From Macrocybe gigantea (Eukaryota > Basidiomycota > Agaricomycetes > Agaricales > Callistosporiaceae), in assembly GCA_011319805.1 (NCBI GenBank), contig SJRY01000117.1, positions 52,208 through 116,207 of the forward strand: a stretch of DNA of 64,000 nt, in the 5' to 3' direction. Below, piece by piece: positions 10,479-22,214 of this stretch. Below the pieces are notes generated by a model. That model was not told the DNA's origin, ran no database searches, and saw nothing but the letters and a program-made list of their open reading frames with translations. Each line of letters starts with the position of its first letter. The stretch's first letter is position 1. The translations under genes and the position numbers were made by a program.

Positions 10479-10840
10479 ATGGCGCCGCACTTGTCCAAAG
10501 ATCTCCGCGATCATGTCGTGAAATGGCGGAAAGAGTATGGTTGGACATATCGAAAACTCGCTGATGTTGCAGTTGCTCCATCGGCACGATCAGCACGATT
10601 CTAGCTCTTCAGAAAATGTACGGTCAATCAACTAACCCCTTCACGTAACGTACAGGGCGCCCTCGCCTCCTGGATGACCATAACATGCTGTTTCTTGACC
10701 AACTTCGAGAAAGAGAGCCAACTCTATACCTTGATGAGATCCTACAGCAGCTGGAGGTGCACCGGGAAGTTTCTATATCAACTGCTACTTTGCAACGCGC
10801 GATAACAAAATACAGACCTCCTGCGGACAGGAAATGACCG
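10479..10840 (+). pseudogene. Tc1/mariner-type transposase N-terminal relic
   Basis: Reads MAPHLSKDLRDHVVKWRKEY, then WTYRKLADVA, then after a one-base shift SCSIGTISTI, a MYGQSTNPFT segment, GRPRLLDDHNMLFLDQL, EREPTLYLDEI and a final EVSISTATLQRAI. This is the paired helix-turn-helix plus GRP motif of basidiomycete Tc1/IS630-like transposases. The frame breaks near 10568 and again before GRPR, and the DDE catalytic domain is missing after about 10830. I see no terminal inverted repeats. A degraded element fragment. Confidence 0.7.
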
Positions 10841-11455
10841 TAGAGCATGTTGAGTTCCGTAAACAATACGCAACGGGTCCCTCGAGGCTCCGATCTTCCT
10901 CACGTTCGACGGCGCTCGTGAAATGCGAGGAGACAGGGTAGCAGTGGCTTATCAGCGTGACGATAAGGAGGATCAGTCACGATATTTGGCTGGTACAATT
11001 AAGTGAAAAAAATGGACGTGTTCAGTTTATTATGCAAAATCCTGTAGTTCTATCATGTTTCTTTTGTTAACTCAGTGGCATGAAAAGTACAACCTTCTAG
11101 AAAACAACTGTATGTCTTACTTTTTTTCCTTCCAACCACCTCTATTTGTCAAGATCTAGGAGCATTCTTCTTCCACTATCCAGCAACTTGTCACCAACTC
11201 ACTACGACATGTGCAAGCCTGTCAATGCCAAGCCTGCATTGGTACATGAATCCTCATATATGCCACACAGTCGGATCTAGATCACGGGTTGTGGGGGTGA
11301 TCGAGGAACGGAATAGGTATCCTCCGGAAGTATTATGGATGTACGACTGAGGCCAAGGAACAACCACCTCCCGCCGCACTTTCTTCCGTCACCCAGCACT
11401 TATCAGACAGCAACCTTCGCATTCGTTATGCCGTCTCCTCTGGCAATTGTTGGCA
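10841..11455. other. intergenic, no gene seen
   Basis: Between the transposase relic and the dehydratase gene. It should hold the dehydratase promoter. No coding stretch recognised. Confidence 0.5.
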
Positions 11456-12908
11456 ATGGTACACCCCAAGTTCGCCATCGCTTCACTGTCGCTCGGAAGC
11501 TGTGAGCACCACTCGCTCCCCCAGAAGATCCGTGTCGCAAGTTCGCTGGGCTACGAAGGACTAGAAATATTTTTCGCCGATTTCGAGGCTTTCGTAGACG
11601 AGGTGCGGAACGGACAACACGCGGATCTTTTTCCTTCCAGCCAGCCGCCCTTCCCTGATGTTTCCCGCCGTGAATTTGAACGCGCCTGTGCAACAGCTAT
11701 CTCGACCCTCTGCAAGTCACATAACCTCGAGATACCCGTCATCCAACCTCTTCGCAATTTTGAAAACTTCTCGTCACGGGCAGAGATTGAGGCCGCGGTG
11801 GACGAGGCAGAGCGATGGCTGGACCTTTTGCATTATTTTAATTCCGACCTTCTCCTCGTTTGCTCAAACTTCATTCCCGGGCCGAATCCCATCACTTCTG
11901 GGGCCACGACGATGGAAGCGTATCTCGATACCCAAGTCGAAGCTTTCCGTTGTCTCGGCGAGCGCGCGAAGAAGTACAACGCGCGTGTAGGTTACGAACC
12001 GTTAGCATGGGGACAGTCATGCATCGTTGGGACCAGGTCTGGGAAGTCGTTCGACGAGCCGATATGCCAAATGTTGGCATTATCCTCGACTCTTTCAACA
12101 CCCTGTGAGAGCCAGTATCCAATTCTGCTTGTGATTGCCAATTTTGACCTACGCTTTCGTGCACAGCGGGAATCAATATGCGGATCCAACCAGACAGACA
12201 TCGATACGCCCTGGCGACCCTCTATCGGATGTTCGAGAAAGCCTTTCGCTGCTTAAATGCAGCATCCCCGGCTCCAAGATATTTTGCTATCAAATTGCCG
12301 ATGCGCACCGCCCCTTACAACCTGTGGAGGAAAGATCGGATGCACCAGCGAGGATGACCTGGTCTCGAGCGTCGAGAATCTTCCCATGCGAGGAAGTTCC
12401 TCCTGAACTCTCGCCCGCTGCTAAGGCCGCCAACGAGAGCTTCGAGGTGTGGAAGTGGAAGCACACCGGTTTTTTGCCCGTTGTGGAGATGAGCCGAGTC
12501 ATTCACGACACGGGCTACAGCGGATGGTGGAGCCTGGAAGTTTTCAACGCAAGCCTTCGGGATTCGGATGCCGATTGTCCGAGACGACATGGAGAACGAG
12601 GCATAAAGGGCCTTGGCCGGCTGTGGGCTGTCATGGAGAACGGAAAAGTGAAATCCGCCTCGGTTAAAGGAGCGGACGGATCAAGCAGCAATGAGAAGGG
12701 CAACGTATTGGCGAGCGTGGAAAGTGGTGTCCCGAAAAACAATGACATCGCCATCGCTGGCGGCGAAGAGAACATTCATTCCGTCAACAGCGTCCCCTGT
12801 ACATCAACTCGACCAACCTTTCGAAAGGCGCCTTGGTGGAACACAGGTGCTCTGAAGGCGCTTTGGAGGAGGCTGAGTGTGTCCGGTTCGAGCGCCGGTC
12901 GTGTTTGA
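11456..12908 (+). CDS. 3-dehydroshikimate dehydratase (QutC/Qa-4-like)
   Basis: TIM-barrel enzyme of the sugar-isomerase-like fold that converts 3-dehydroshikimate to protocatechuate, joining quinate/shikimate catabolism to the beta-ketoadipate route. Landmarks: FAIASLSLGSCEHHSLPQKI, GYEGLEIFFADFE, YEPLAWG followed in the next frame by TVMHRWDQVWEVV, PNVGIILDSFNTL, GNQYADPT, KIFCYQIADA, MTWSRASRIFPCE and GYSGWWSLEVFN, which carry the expected His/Glu/Asp metal ligands. Exons 11456-12104 and 12167-12908. At 12009-12012 a run of four G needs one more base to keep frame; reading resumes exactly as the family expects, so I take it as a sequence error. The tail after about residue 390 is low complexity. 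The next gene, 13015-14719, is a QutG-like protein, which supports the pathway assignment. Confidence 0.85.
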
Positions 12909-13014
12909 GTTTGAATTCATTCTGGAGTAGACTTTACTGTAATTGTAGTTAGCTCATGGCATCTTTGATACCACGGAATTTGAAGAATAGTCACCCAATT
13001 TTCTTCCAGGATCA

Positions 13015-14719
13015 ATGCGATGGGCTTGTATTACGTAAGGCCCTTGCGGCATTTGTTTTTTCCTGCGACGATCTCTCTGACAAGATCCGAATGAGGGTGA
13101 GCCTCATTTCTTTCCCAACATGTCGTGCAATCTCAACTATTCTCTATCTATCAGCGAACTTAGAGGAATCCATGACTTCGCTAGCGACATAGCTAGGACT
13201 GCGGGCGAATTTCTGAGAAGTGATCAAACACGGCGACGGAGCAGGAAACTCGAGACCAAGGAAAAACTCAATTCAGTTGATCTAGTTACTGATGCCGACA
13301 CGAGCATCGAGAAACTAATCAGGTATGGTCCCGTCCCCATCAATTTCAAGGACAGCTTATACCAAGACTGATCGTTGCAGAGAGGCAGTAAGAGCGAAAT
13401 ATCCTGGACATGCGGTACTTGCGTTCCTCAGTGTCACGTTTGGTCTACGTGCTTAGGATCGTTCTCCGCCGCGTCTAGTTCATTGGCGAAGAATCTTATT
13501 CAGTTGATCAGGAGAAAAGGTTTTTATTGACGGATGGACCAACATGGTATGCATGATGGATTTGTGTTGTTCCCATACAACAATTGATTCTTAATCTGAC
13601 CCAGGATAGTAGATCCCATTGACGGGACAGTCAACATGGTCACATGTGTAAGTCTCGAGCAGTTGGCCCAGATACATAGAACTCATCCGCAACCAGTCCG
13701 ATGGCCGCAATTTCGATCGGTTTCTGTATGAACTCCATCCCAACCGTAGGCGCAGTGTTTGCCCCGTTTTTGGGCGGTCAAGGTAGTTGCGTTTTGCGTT
13801 GAATTTTTTTTTCTTAAAGAAGCAATCAGGAACTCTTTATTCGGCTATTCGCCACCGCGAAGGAGGTGCATGGATGGCAGAATATGGTAAAGAAGGCCCT
13901 CTCACGGATCTTCCACTGATTTCACCCCCACCTCCACTCCCAAAGGACGCTCCGAAGGGGTAAGTCGAGTGGGCCTTCCCTTCCGCGGTCATGCGTCTGT
14001 CGATTAACCCCATTGCTTTTCATAAAGGTGCCTGTTCTTCGGGAATGGGGAAAAGACAGGAGAGATTCCTCACAATCCAATTTAATGAAGAAGGCCACCA
14101 ACTTCATCAATATGGCGACCGAGATTGGAGGAAGAGGGGGTAAAGGTGGCATGGTTCATGGGATTCGAAGTCTTGGAAGGTAGCTACCGTTTCAAGCCTT
14201 TTCTCGCTGCCTCATTTCTTATAAACCATGCACAGTTCCACGATGGATATGGTATATGTCGCTTCGGGCCAAGGCGATATCATGTTTGAAGGTACGGATA
14301 GAGATGCCTATTGTGGATTCTTTATCTCATCCTCGCTCTGCAGCCGGTTGCTGGGAATGGGTCCGCGACTTGATTCATTTGACGACTGCTAAAGCGCTAA
14401 CTAATAACTGTTAGGATGTTTGTGGCGCTATCGCGATCCTGCTCCAAACAGGCGGCCTTGTGGTGGACTCTAATCCGCCATCGGCATCAAGGATACCGAC
14501 CCGATCCCGATGGCCAACCTTGGTGGAAGGCGGTGAGCTTTACCTGCATACCGTCACGTCTCCGAGACTCCGATTCCTTACTTTTGGTTGCATAGCTACC
14601 TTGCAATTCGTGCATGTTCTGTGGATTCAGATGGCCGCACCCCGCGAGAACAGCAGGAGAGGCTCATACGGGAGATATGGAGAAGGACGGAACGTTTTGA
14701 TTACCACAGACCATATTGA
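13015..14719 (+). CDS. inositol monophosphatase family protein, QutG-like
   Basis: Mg-dependent phosphatase fold. Landmarks in order: ELRGIHDFASDIARTAGEFL, NSVDLVTDADTSIEKLI, FIGEESYS, WIVDPIDGTVN (metal-binding DPIDGT), SIGFCMNSIPTVGAVFAPF, GCLFFGNGEKTGE, GRGGKGGMVHGIRSLGS, GCWEWDVCGAIAIL and a final ERFDYHRPY. About nine exons; the first coding exon is short (13015-13034). Two places need one extra base in T runs, near 13711 and 14081. In ascomycete quinate clusters a member of this family (QutG) sits beside the dehydroshikimate dehydratase, as here. Its exact substrate is unsettled even there. A general inositol or 3',5'-bisphosphate phosphatase is the alternative. Confidence 0.8.
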
Positions 14720-15084
14720 TTCTTGTACGATTTGCCTTCAACGTGGTCAACTGGTTGCACCTGTAATGTGTACTATATACCGCTTGTCGCTGCAGCTGAG
14801 CTGACGTCGTGTGTTAACCCTTGGTACATTTCATAAATAGATTATAGTGAATGTTGTACTGTACAGGAGCAGCCAAAAGAACAAAATTAAAGACCGCTAC
14901 GAAATTAAACATTTTTCTTGTCCCGATATCGGCCCGTGGTTTATACAGCACTGTAATATGGAACAGAATTTTAGAGCATAATCCCAGGTACGACAAGGTT
15001 ACGTGAATGTGGAGACATACTCTAAATCTTTTTCAGATGCAAGACTATAATAAACCGTTTGTCCCGACATGGCAGACGACCTTA
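14720..15084. other. intergenic between convergent genes, no gene seen
   Basis: A/T-rich 3' flanks of the phosphatase gene (+) and the DUF6534 gene (-). Probably terminator sequence. Nothing else recognised. Confidence 0.5.
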
Positions 15085-16580
15085 TCATCTGTCGCGCGTG
15101 TGTCTGCCATTCGAAAATGTCTCAGCCCTAGACACTAGGAAAAAGAAACGGCTTTCACGTACGCTCACAGGAGACGTGTCATTAACATGATTAAAGGCCA
15201 ACGGGCTCTTGACGTTATCCATGGCGACGCTCACAGACTCGTCAAAGAGTCTTCGAAGGGAATCCCTGGCGTTCAAGCTTGAAAGTTCCATGCGTTAGCC
15301 ACACGACATGCCGAGAACTTTGAGCAAACTATTACAAGGCAAAAAGAGAGATTGAAAAAACTACAAGGGGTGAACGCGGAAAGGACATTGTCGTCAAAAG
15401 ATATCACATACTTTTGGCTAAAGCAGAACCGACTGCACCCCACACAACTGCCATGAGCATGTCAGTAACGACTTTCGTTTTACATCGCTAGAGATTGAAA
15501 TTCACGAGTATGCGGCAGAGCCAGGAACTAATTCACATCAGTCAGTCGCACCACCAAGAGAATAAAGAATGCAAAGCCTACACAAATTGCTATTGTTATG
15601 GTTGAGATGCTGTCAAAGGATATGCATGTCCCACTTGTCTGATGCGCTCGTTCACAGAATGGATGTACCTGGTAAGGACCCCCGTTTCTGCACGCAGATC
15701 AGATGCGTCCGTCAGGCGAAGGATGCAAGTCACTCACGGATGATCATCGCGATCAGCTGATCTACAACAGTCTTCAAGCTGAAGGCAGATCAGACACGGC
15801 TCCTTTCCTCGACAAGTTGTCAGAAGCTGAAGCTGACCGAATGAGTTCATGACGATATCGTGACAAGTTGATCGTGAGCGGAACGGCGATTAGACATCGA
15901 CGACAGAACCGATTGCCCAAGTCACAGCCGCAACCCAAGTACGCTGGAATGCTTCCAAGTCTTTCGTCAGAAGGATTACGAACAGGGCGACAGATCCCAG
16001 GAATCTGATCAGGGACAGCACCCAGCACAGGTATGTCAGAAAGGCCAAGGCGTTCCGAAGGCGGACCGTATCATGCGAATACGGTTGGCAAAATAAATCT
16101 TTGAATTGAGAGGGTTAAGTCATTTGAGGCGAATAGTGCCCACGACACAGACGTACTTGAACAAGAGTCGCAATGATTCCGCTCATCAACGTCGATATGG
16201 TGTAGCCCAGCGGGGACTTGGCGAATATCTTCTCAGGCTGGCCATATAAAGTGATGGACGAGGTAAAGAAGCCCGCCGTTGTCCCCGCTGTGTGTACGAG
16301 TTCACATATCCTGATATTATTAGTTCGCCATCATCGGCGTTTGTTGTGAAGGCGCCTACCAAACTGTCGCCGTCTAAAGGCACAAATGAAAAGATTTTAA
16401 AAAAAATGGACTACTGACATCGTTCCAACTCACTAGGAGCTTGAGACCCAGCTTGTCCGAATGAAATGAGCGGCGATAGTATGTGTACGCCTGCATAGTG
16501 CAGATGCCAAACAGGAAGGTAGAAATCCATGAACCGATTTCAAGCGTGGCAAGATTAAACTGCAGGTCGAACTGGACCAT
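15085..16580 (-). CDS. DUF6534-type multi-TM membrane protein
   Basis: ATG at 16580 opens MVQFDLQFNLATLEIGSW, then a helix with FLFGICTMQAYTYYRR and KLGLKLLV. Next exons give CELVHTAGTTAGFF, ITLYGQPEKIFAKSPLGYTI and MSGIIATLVQ, then IYFANRIRMI, NALAFLTYLCWVLSLIRFLG and WVAAVTWAIGSVVDV. Near 15890 the frame continues only if one C is added, giving LIAVPLTINLSRYRHEL. C-terminal pieces include VVDQLIAMIIR and LNARDSLRR. This is the seven-helix layout of the large Agaricomycete DUF6534 family, of unknown function and often likened to receptors. The segment between 15880 and 15450 is hard to join, so decay there cannot be excluded. Confidence 0.65.
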
Positions 16581-17216
16581 CTTGTATGGGCTCGCCGGTG
16601 CACGAGAGAAGTTGATATACCATGGTAGGCCAGGCTGTATTTGAGCGTTCTACAATTAATACAGTGGGAGGACTGAGGTGAGAAATTCCCAAACCACACT
16701 GACTGTTATGTCATGCTCCTGTCTTCGCGGCGATACACGGCTTCTCGGCAACTGTCCACTGAATGTCTTTTGAAAAAATCGTTCGAGGCCTAGCGCGACG
16801 CTGGCATCACCCGGTAATGGGTTCAGTCCGAATCAGTCGACCAAGGTTAGGTTGTGGGTCCCTGTAATTTTCTGCAGAGACTTTCACAAAACTAAACTAG
16901 TAGAGCTGGCAAATCTCCAATGGAAATGGACGAGACAGCGCCGCAGATTTCCGACCAAGCCAGAGCATCACGGAAGCCTCTAAGATTCCTTTGATGATTC
17001 ACTGACAGATCACCATCAAGAGGATCGCAAGAGCGTTGAGGCCGATAACCGGATTCAAACTTTCAGCGTTATTAGGCGCCAAAGCTACATGTTACACCCA
17101 AGTAAAATGCTCACTACGATAAGACCAAGTTCTCGGGTCAACAGCCCAAACAGCACAATGAATCGAATATAATTTAGAGAGCGCGCTCCTTCTCAGCCTC
17201 GGAAGGGCTGTATGAA
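16581..17216. other. intergenic, no gene seen
   Basis: Upstream of the DUF6534 gene and downstream of the transcription factor gene. No coding stretch recognised. Confidence 0.5.
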
Positions 17217-20200
17217 TCACGATCCGAGGCCAAAGGTCTGCGCCCACAGCGTTTCGTCCCATTCGCCGTCCCACACCATGCCGAGTCCTATCGAGTCGTC
17301 AGAGACTTTTGCGGGAATCATGTCGTCCGAGCTGAAGAAATGAGTCGGTATTTCCATGGGGAGTGCTGACGGGTCAGCGGCGGCGAGATCGCTGGAGTTG
17401 GGCATCCAAGGAACAACGGATCGGTCACTAGATTGATTCCCGACGCCCGAAACGGCCGTGGAACCAAGTTCGAGGCCATATCGAGCCATCTTTCTTTGCG
17501 GATGTCGTTTTGCACCGATGTCAGAGACAACTGAGAAGCCGAGCCTGCTTCACTCTGATTGGGCCCGGGCGCGTCATCATCGTCAGGTATCCGTTTGCGC
17601 TTTCCGAGAGGAATTTCTCCGAAAACTTGGCCTTGGTCAGAAGTGAGCGTTTTTGGTTTAAGGCCCTCGAGGTCCATCAGCCTGTCAGCGTCCTGCAGCA
17701 TCGTCTGGCCAAATCCCACGTCGTTCCAATGGAAGTCAGGGCATCGAGAGAATTAAGAAGATGAAGTTGTGTTTGGAGCGTGACGGTGGTCGACCGCGTC
17801 GACGCGGACAAGTGCGAGCACTGCCGCTGCCGAAGCTTGAAACCGGAGAGGTGTGCGATGGACGCAGTAAATATCAAATAAATCATGTTTGGATTAGAGA
17901 ACGATAAGGAGGAGGCGAAAGGGGTTCCTATCCGGACTTGGCAGTATTTTTCGAGAAGGACGTTGAAGGTCGACGCGGCGTCAATAAAGACGCTCGCGGC
18001 TTGCTGCATTGTCTCGTCTTTGGAACTGGAACAGAACGGGGTCAATGTCAAAAAAAGTCACGTACAGGTGGGGGAAAGGCTTACAAGGGGCGATAAAGCA
18101 GGATAATCGCGACGTGATAAAGCATGTTCAGCTCCAAGACCTGCGAACTGGGCTGTTGCCCGATTGAAATATGATACTCGTGCGGGAGGGAGTGGTGCCA
18201 CGAGTCCAGCTCGTTCTTGAGCATGACCAGTTTCTCTGACTGAGATCTAGAGTCTGCAGGACTGAATCCGAGGTATAGATAAAGGTTGATTCTCGACATA
18301 ATTTTGCACAGCGAAATTGTGCGGGCAAACAACGATTGGTCGTCGGGTAATGCGGGAAAATTGGGGTCGAAATCTTGCTCTTGCATCCGCGAGATGGCAG
18401 GCGTCCTGATGGTGTCGACAATCGCCGGTGTGCGTCCGAGCTGAAGAGACAGAAAAAGGTCCAAGACGAGCGTGGTATTCCAGACGTTCTGCCTAGTCAG
18501 CCGATCCTCCACCAGGAGCTTGGACCAGCCGGACACCGCGTCGCCCAGCCCAATGTCCTGGCCCATCCGCACAGCCATGCCTAAAGTACCACATGTAAAA
18601 AAGGTGTGCACATCATGCCGGTGTAGACATACCAACAAGAAGCCAAGCCTGGCTGTCATACCCTTTTCCATAATCCCTTAGGCCAAGCAACAGCAGGGTC
18701 TGTATTGCCTCGAGGGTGCTTCCTTTTCTCATGCTGGCACCTACGGCGGTCCTAGCTTGTTCATACCACAGGTCAGCCGCGACTTTCCCGACCTCGCCCG
18801 GGCTGCCCAAACTGTTCTCCATGGTAAAATCCAGTGGCGGTGCAAGACGAGCTGTGTATGCACACAAAGCGAGCAGCACTGTATTAAGGCCGTCCGTTCT
18901 GGCGGTCGAAGGCACATTGCACAATCTAGATTCTAGCGAAGCACGCAAAGGAAGTAATGGAAAAGACGGATGGACATGCTGATAGAACACGTCGAGAAGA
19001 TTAGAAAGAATATGCGGCGGGGGCAGTTCACATCTGCTGAGATCGGAAGATTGAAGGCTTGCGTGCCCGGAGAACCAGCGAGATCAGAAAGCGCGAGTTC
19101 TGCTGTTCTCCTGAAATGCCCCAAAAATAAATGATGGGAATGCAATGAATCCCAAGGACGCCTTACCAATAGCTACCAATGTAGGAATCGTGTGGCTGGT
19201 CCATGGCTGATACATGATTTGGATCTGTTTCAGGATCAACGTGGACGGCTGCTGTATCGAACGTCAGAGGTTTTTGCAAGGCGCTCTGGCTGTAGTCTAG
19301 CGCAGTGATCGTAACAGGGACAGGATACGTCACTTGAGACGTATTGACCTTTGACATGTCCCTGGAATAACTTCCGGAGGTGTCGGAGAAGTCGTGGTGC
19401 GGTATGGAAGAGTGCCAGGGCGCGGGCTGATGATGTGTAATGGAGCTCGGAGACGCCGAGATGTTCTGTGTGCGCTCAAAGGAAAGATTGTGCGAGGCTG
19501 TGCCATGGAAGGACATGGAAGTGTCATGTTCGTGAGACGATTCCGCAGATGGGATATGTGGATCAGTGATGAACTGCGGCCACCTGGCGTCATCTGCGGG
19601 GGGGTGCTGAGCATCGGCGTCTGCGGTGTCTGCTTCACCGTCTGCGGCTCCTCCTCTGCGTCTTTCGGCGCGGCAGCGGGTGGCGGGGGCAGCAATGGCC
19701 TCGCATACATCTCCTGGTCCGACTTTTGGAACGGCGAGAACGTCATCGCGAGGTCGTCCAAAACCCTCGCCGAATGGGACGCCGACCACTTGCAGCGATG
19801 CGCGTCCCAGACGTCCTGCGTGCGCGTCTTGGACTCTGCGAGGAGCGCTTTCGCCGTCTCGAGGAACGGGTCGTCCTGGGGTCCCAAGCTCTCGATGTAA
19901 AGCCCGAGCATCGTCTCGAGCAGCGCGACCCGCGTCTCCATGTAACGGAGGTAACCAGAGGGCGGGCCACGCCTGCGAGGCTCGCGGGAGTACAGGCATT
20001 CGATCTTGTTCTCCGTGCAAAAGAAGCACGGGTCCAGGCCGTCGCACTAGTCGCGGAGGCAGTCAGCACATGAAGCGTCCGGCGAGAGCTGGCAGGTTGA
20101 CGGGTGCGTGAAACGCAGCACACCTTTTTCCGTTTGAGACGACAGGTGTTGCAAGCTGTTTCGGAGGGGTCTCAGTCGGTGACGATCACTCGCTCATAGA

Positions 20201-20273
20201 ATGAAATAATGTTCAAACCTCGGGAAACTTTCTTGTTGGGCTTGTCTGGCATTGATGGACGGGGCGGATTCAT
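17217..20273 (-). CDS. Zn2Cys6 fungal transcription factor
   Basis: Nuclear regulator. Exons 20273-20219, 20155-20124 and 20046-19167 join to build the binuclear zinc cluster ACNTCRLKRKK plus CDGLDPCFFCTENKIEC, matching C-x2-C-x6-C-x5-C-x2-C-x6-C. It is followed by a basic linker (REPRRRGPPSGYL) and a coiled coil (METRVALLETMLGLYIESL). The middle-homology domain follows: CELPPPHILSNLLDVFYQH, VHPSFPLLP, then GMAVRMGQDIGLGDAVSGW and QNVWNTTLVLDLFLSLQLGR. The C-terminus is GMVWDGEWDETLWAQTFG, an acidic aromatic patch often seen in these factors. Single-base gaps seem to occur in a C7 run at 19598-19604, near 19046, near 17720 and near 17491. Position between the dehydratase/QutG pair and the cyclase/dioxygenase pair suggests it may control them; this is inference. 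Confidence 0.8.
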
Positions 20274-20382
20274 CTTTCCCCACACTTTCGGTGGGTGAAG
20301 AAGACGAAGACCAGCGGATTATGGATGATCCTTCCACCCTTGCCTTATTTAATCACTTACGTAACTACAAATTGCGTGACTA

Positions 20383-20452
20383 GTGTTCCAACCGTCCCAC
20401 TCGAGAACTCTCACACCATTGCCTCCTTCTAGCGCCGCCGCGGAATCGTCGT
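20383..20452. repeat. captured fragment of the muconate cyclase gene
   Basis: About 68 bases nearly identical, same orientation, to 22884-22951, which is coding sequence near the 3' end of the cyclase gene. It ends abruptly at the TRM44-derived segment at about 20453. Confidence 0.8.
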
Positions 20453-21065
20453 GGATCCGTCACCTCTTGCCATGTATCCACAAGATGCTTGTGCCGCTCA
20501 CGCATGACAAGATACAGATCCTGGTATGCATCGCGCGGGACGAGAATGTCATGTGCGACGCGTTTCTTGTAATTTGTCATCGTTCCTCAACCATATCTGT
20601 CCAACGTCTCCAGAAGGGCCAAGCAAGTCCTGTACAACCTTGAATTCAGATCTGTCGGGTATTTGGCAGCGGGACAGCTTCGATTCGTAGTGTCGGAGAA
20701 AGTGTCATTCCTGGCAGCTCGATATAACGAAAGGCGATATGACGGACGGACGGATGATAGTATGGCAGCGGGCATCGGTCAGGATCGGGGTCAAGATGAG
20801 CGTGTCTACGGCCGTAGCGAGGTTATCGTCATCACTCGGTGCATACAGCGTACAGTATTGCTCGAGGCCAGCATCACGACCAGGTCTTCGGGGCGAAGCC
20901 TGCGATGGATGACACGAACGACGCGTCGATCCGTAGCCGGGGTATTGAAACAGCGAAATCAGAATAAAGCTCCGCAACGGTTTCTGAGCGAAGAATCAGG
21001 GTCGAGTTGTATTCTGGATGATGAAAGTTGAGAAACGGCCGCTTCAGACTAGGAGGATGTGAATT
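20453..21065 (-). pseudogene. truncated copy of TRM44 exon 2
   Basis: Closely matches 33840-34460 of the intact TRM44 gene but in the opposite orientation. Recognisable pieces include YKKRVAHDILVPRDAYQDLY, VMRERHKHLVDTWQEVTDP, GRDAGLEQYCTLYAPSDDD and EYNSTLILRSETVAELYSDF. It starts within the end of the parent's intron 1, lacks exon 1 and everything after the QEVTDP codons, and carries frame shifts (for example two bases missing near 21030). It cannot encode a methyltransferase. Part of an inverted partial duplication with the adjoining terpene cyclase fragment. Confidence 0.85.
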
Positions 21066-22012
21066 CTGCGGGCCGAGATGCACGCGCGCAACATAGCTTG
21101 CCCTCAACTCGAAGCAACGCTTCACTGCTCTGCTGGTCTTGCTGAGGTGAGCGGCTGGTTTCTAGTTCAAGCGGCGTGGTTCACATATGAATCTCCGTAG
21201 CTCGCGTATTGTAATTCGTCATTCTAAGAACGAAAATACGTTGCGCTTTATACTTGGTATAGCATCCAGCACTATGTGCACTGGTCCTAGAAGCTTAGCT
21301 TCACTCATTTCAGGTACTGCATCTACGTCGACGACATGACTTCGAGAGACAAGGCGCCTTGTCTTGCGTTCGAAGAGCGGTTCCTGCGTGGCCTTCCCCA
21401 GCTGACCCTGTCTTATCCGTGCTTGCAGACCTCCTGCGCTCGACATACCACCACTACAGCCCCTTGCCGCAAACACCATCGTCTCTTCGACCCTTGATTT
21501 CATCACCGGGAATTGCCTTGAACAAGAAGTGGGCGAGTCCTGCAAGCTTAGGACGGACGTGAAGACCTTCCCATGGTTCATGCGCAACCTGACAGGCGTT
21601 GCTTGGGCCTATGCGCGCATGTGCTTCCCCAAGTCGACGGGCGTCCGTACGGAGGAGTACATTCAGGCGATGTCAGACATGAACTTTTGGATATCCGGCA
21701 CAAACGATCTGCTGTCATGAGTTTCTGGACTGGCGTCCAGGTTCGAGATGATACCACAGCATGTGGCTCACACATTCCTAGATTCCACAAGGAAGAGCTT
21801 GCCGGAGAGACAGTGAATTATGTGCACAATCGGGCGTTCGTGGAGACCAAATCAGCTTTGGATGTTATCGTGGAGCTCGAGCGTGAGCTATCTGCTTCTT
21901 TGCAGACCATCCGCACCGTCGTCGGTCAAAATCCTCGTGTCGGTCATATGGTGTGCGTTCGAAATTGGATATGCGTAGTCTGCCTATCACTCTGTCGCAA
22001 ACATCGTCCTAG
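21066..22012 (+). pseudogene. truncated copy of the terpene cyclase gene
   Basis: Matches the intact cyclase at 31597-32819, inverted. It keeps the metal-binding exon (YCIYVDDMTSRDKAPCLAF) and the segment ESCKLRTDVKTFPWFM, YIQAMSDMNFWISGTNDLLS and ELAGETVNYVHNRAF. Three defects separate it from its parent: the first exon and promoter are gone, since the copy begins at codons for AEMHAR and is fused to TRM44 sequence; one base is missing near 21403 (CAGCTGACC against CAGCTAGACC); and the donor after NDLLS is AT at 21717-21718 where the parent has GT. The 3' end fades out after about 22012. Not expected to make active enzyme. Confidence 0.85.
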
Positions 22013-22214
22013 GAATTCGAGCTCCCGTCGGCAACGTGAAGGTAGCAAAGTCTTTTTCTCAAGGCATGCATGGTTCCAGATGGTTCCCAGCGTGACAGAT
22101 AAATCAATCAGACCTCGTAGTTTCGAGCCTGCAATTCCAACGGACGCTAGCCGATATTGATCCCGCAGTTTCCGAACGGGCCCTAAACGGCAACCGCATA
22201 ACTTTGATATGCAC

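Noticed and set aside
11456..12908. Calling the dehydratase a pseudogene
   Set aside because: One missing G in a run is the only defect; all family landmarks remain in order.
19163..20123. Overlapping long ORFs on both strands around the Zn2Cys6 gene
   Set aside because: High-GC shadow frames of the transcription factor exon; only the frame joining the zinc cluster is supported.
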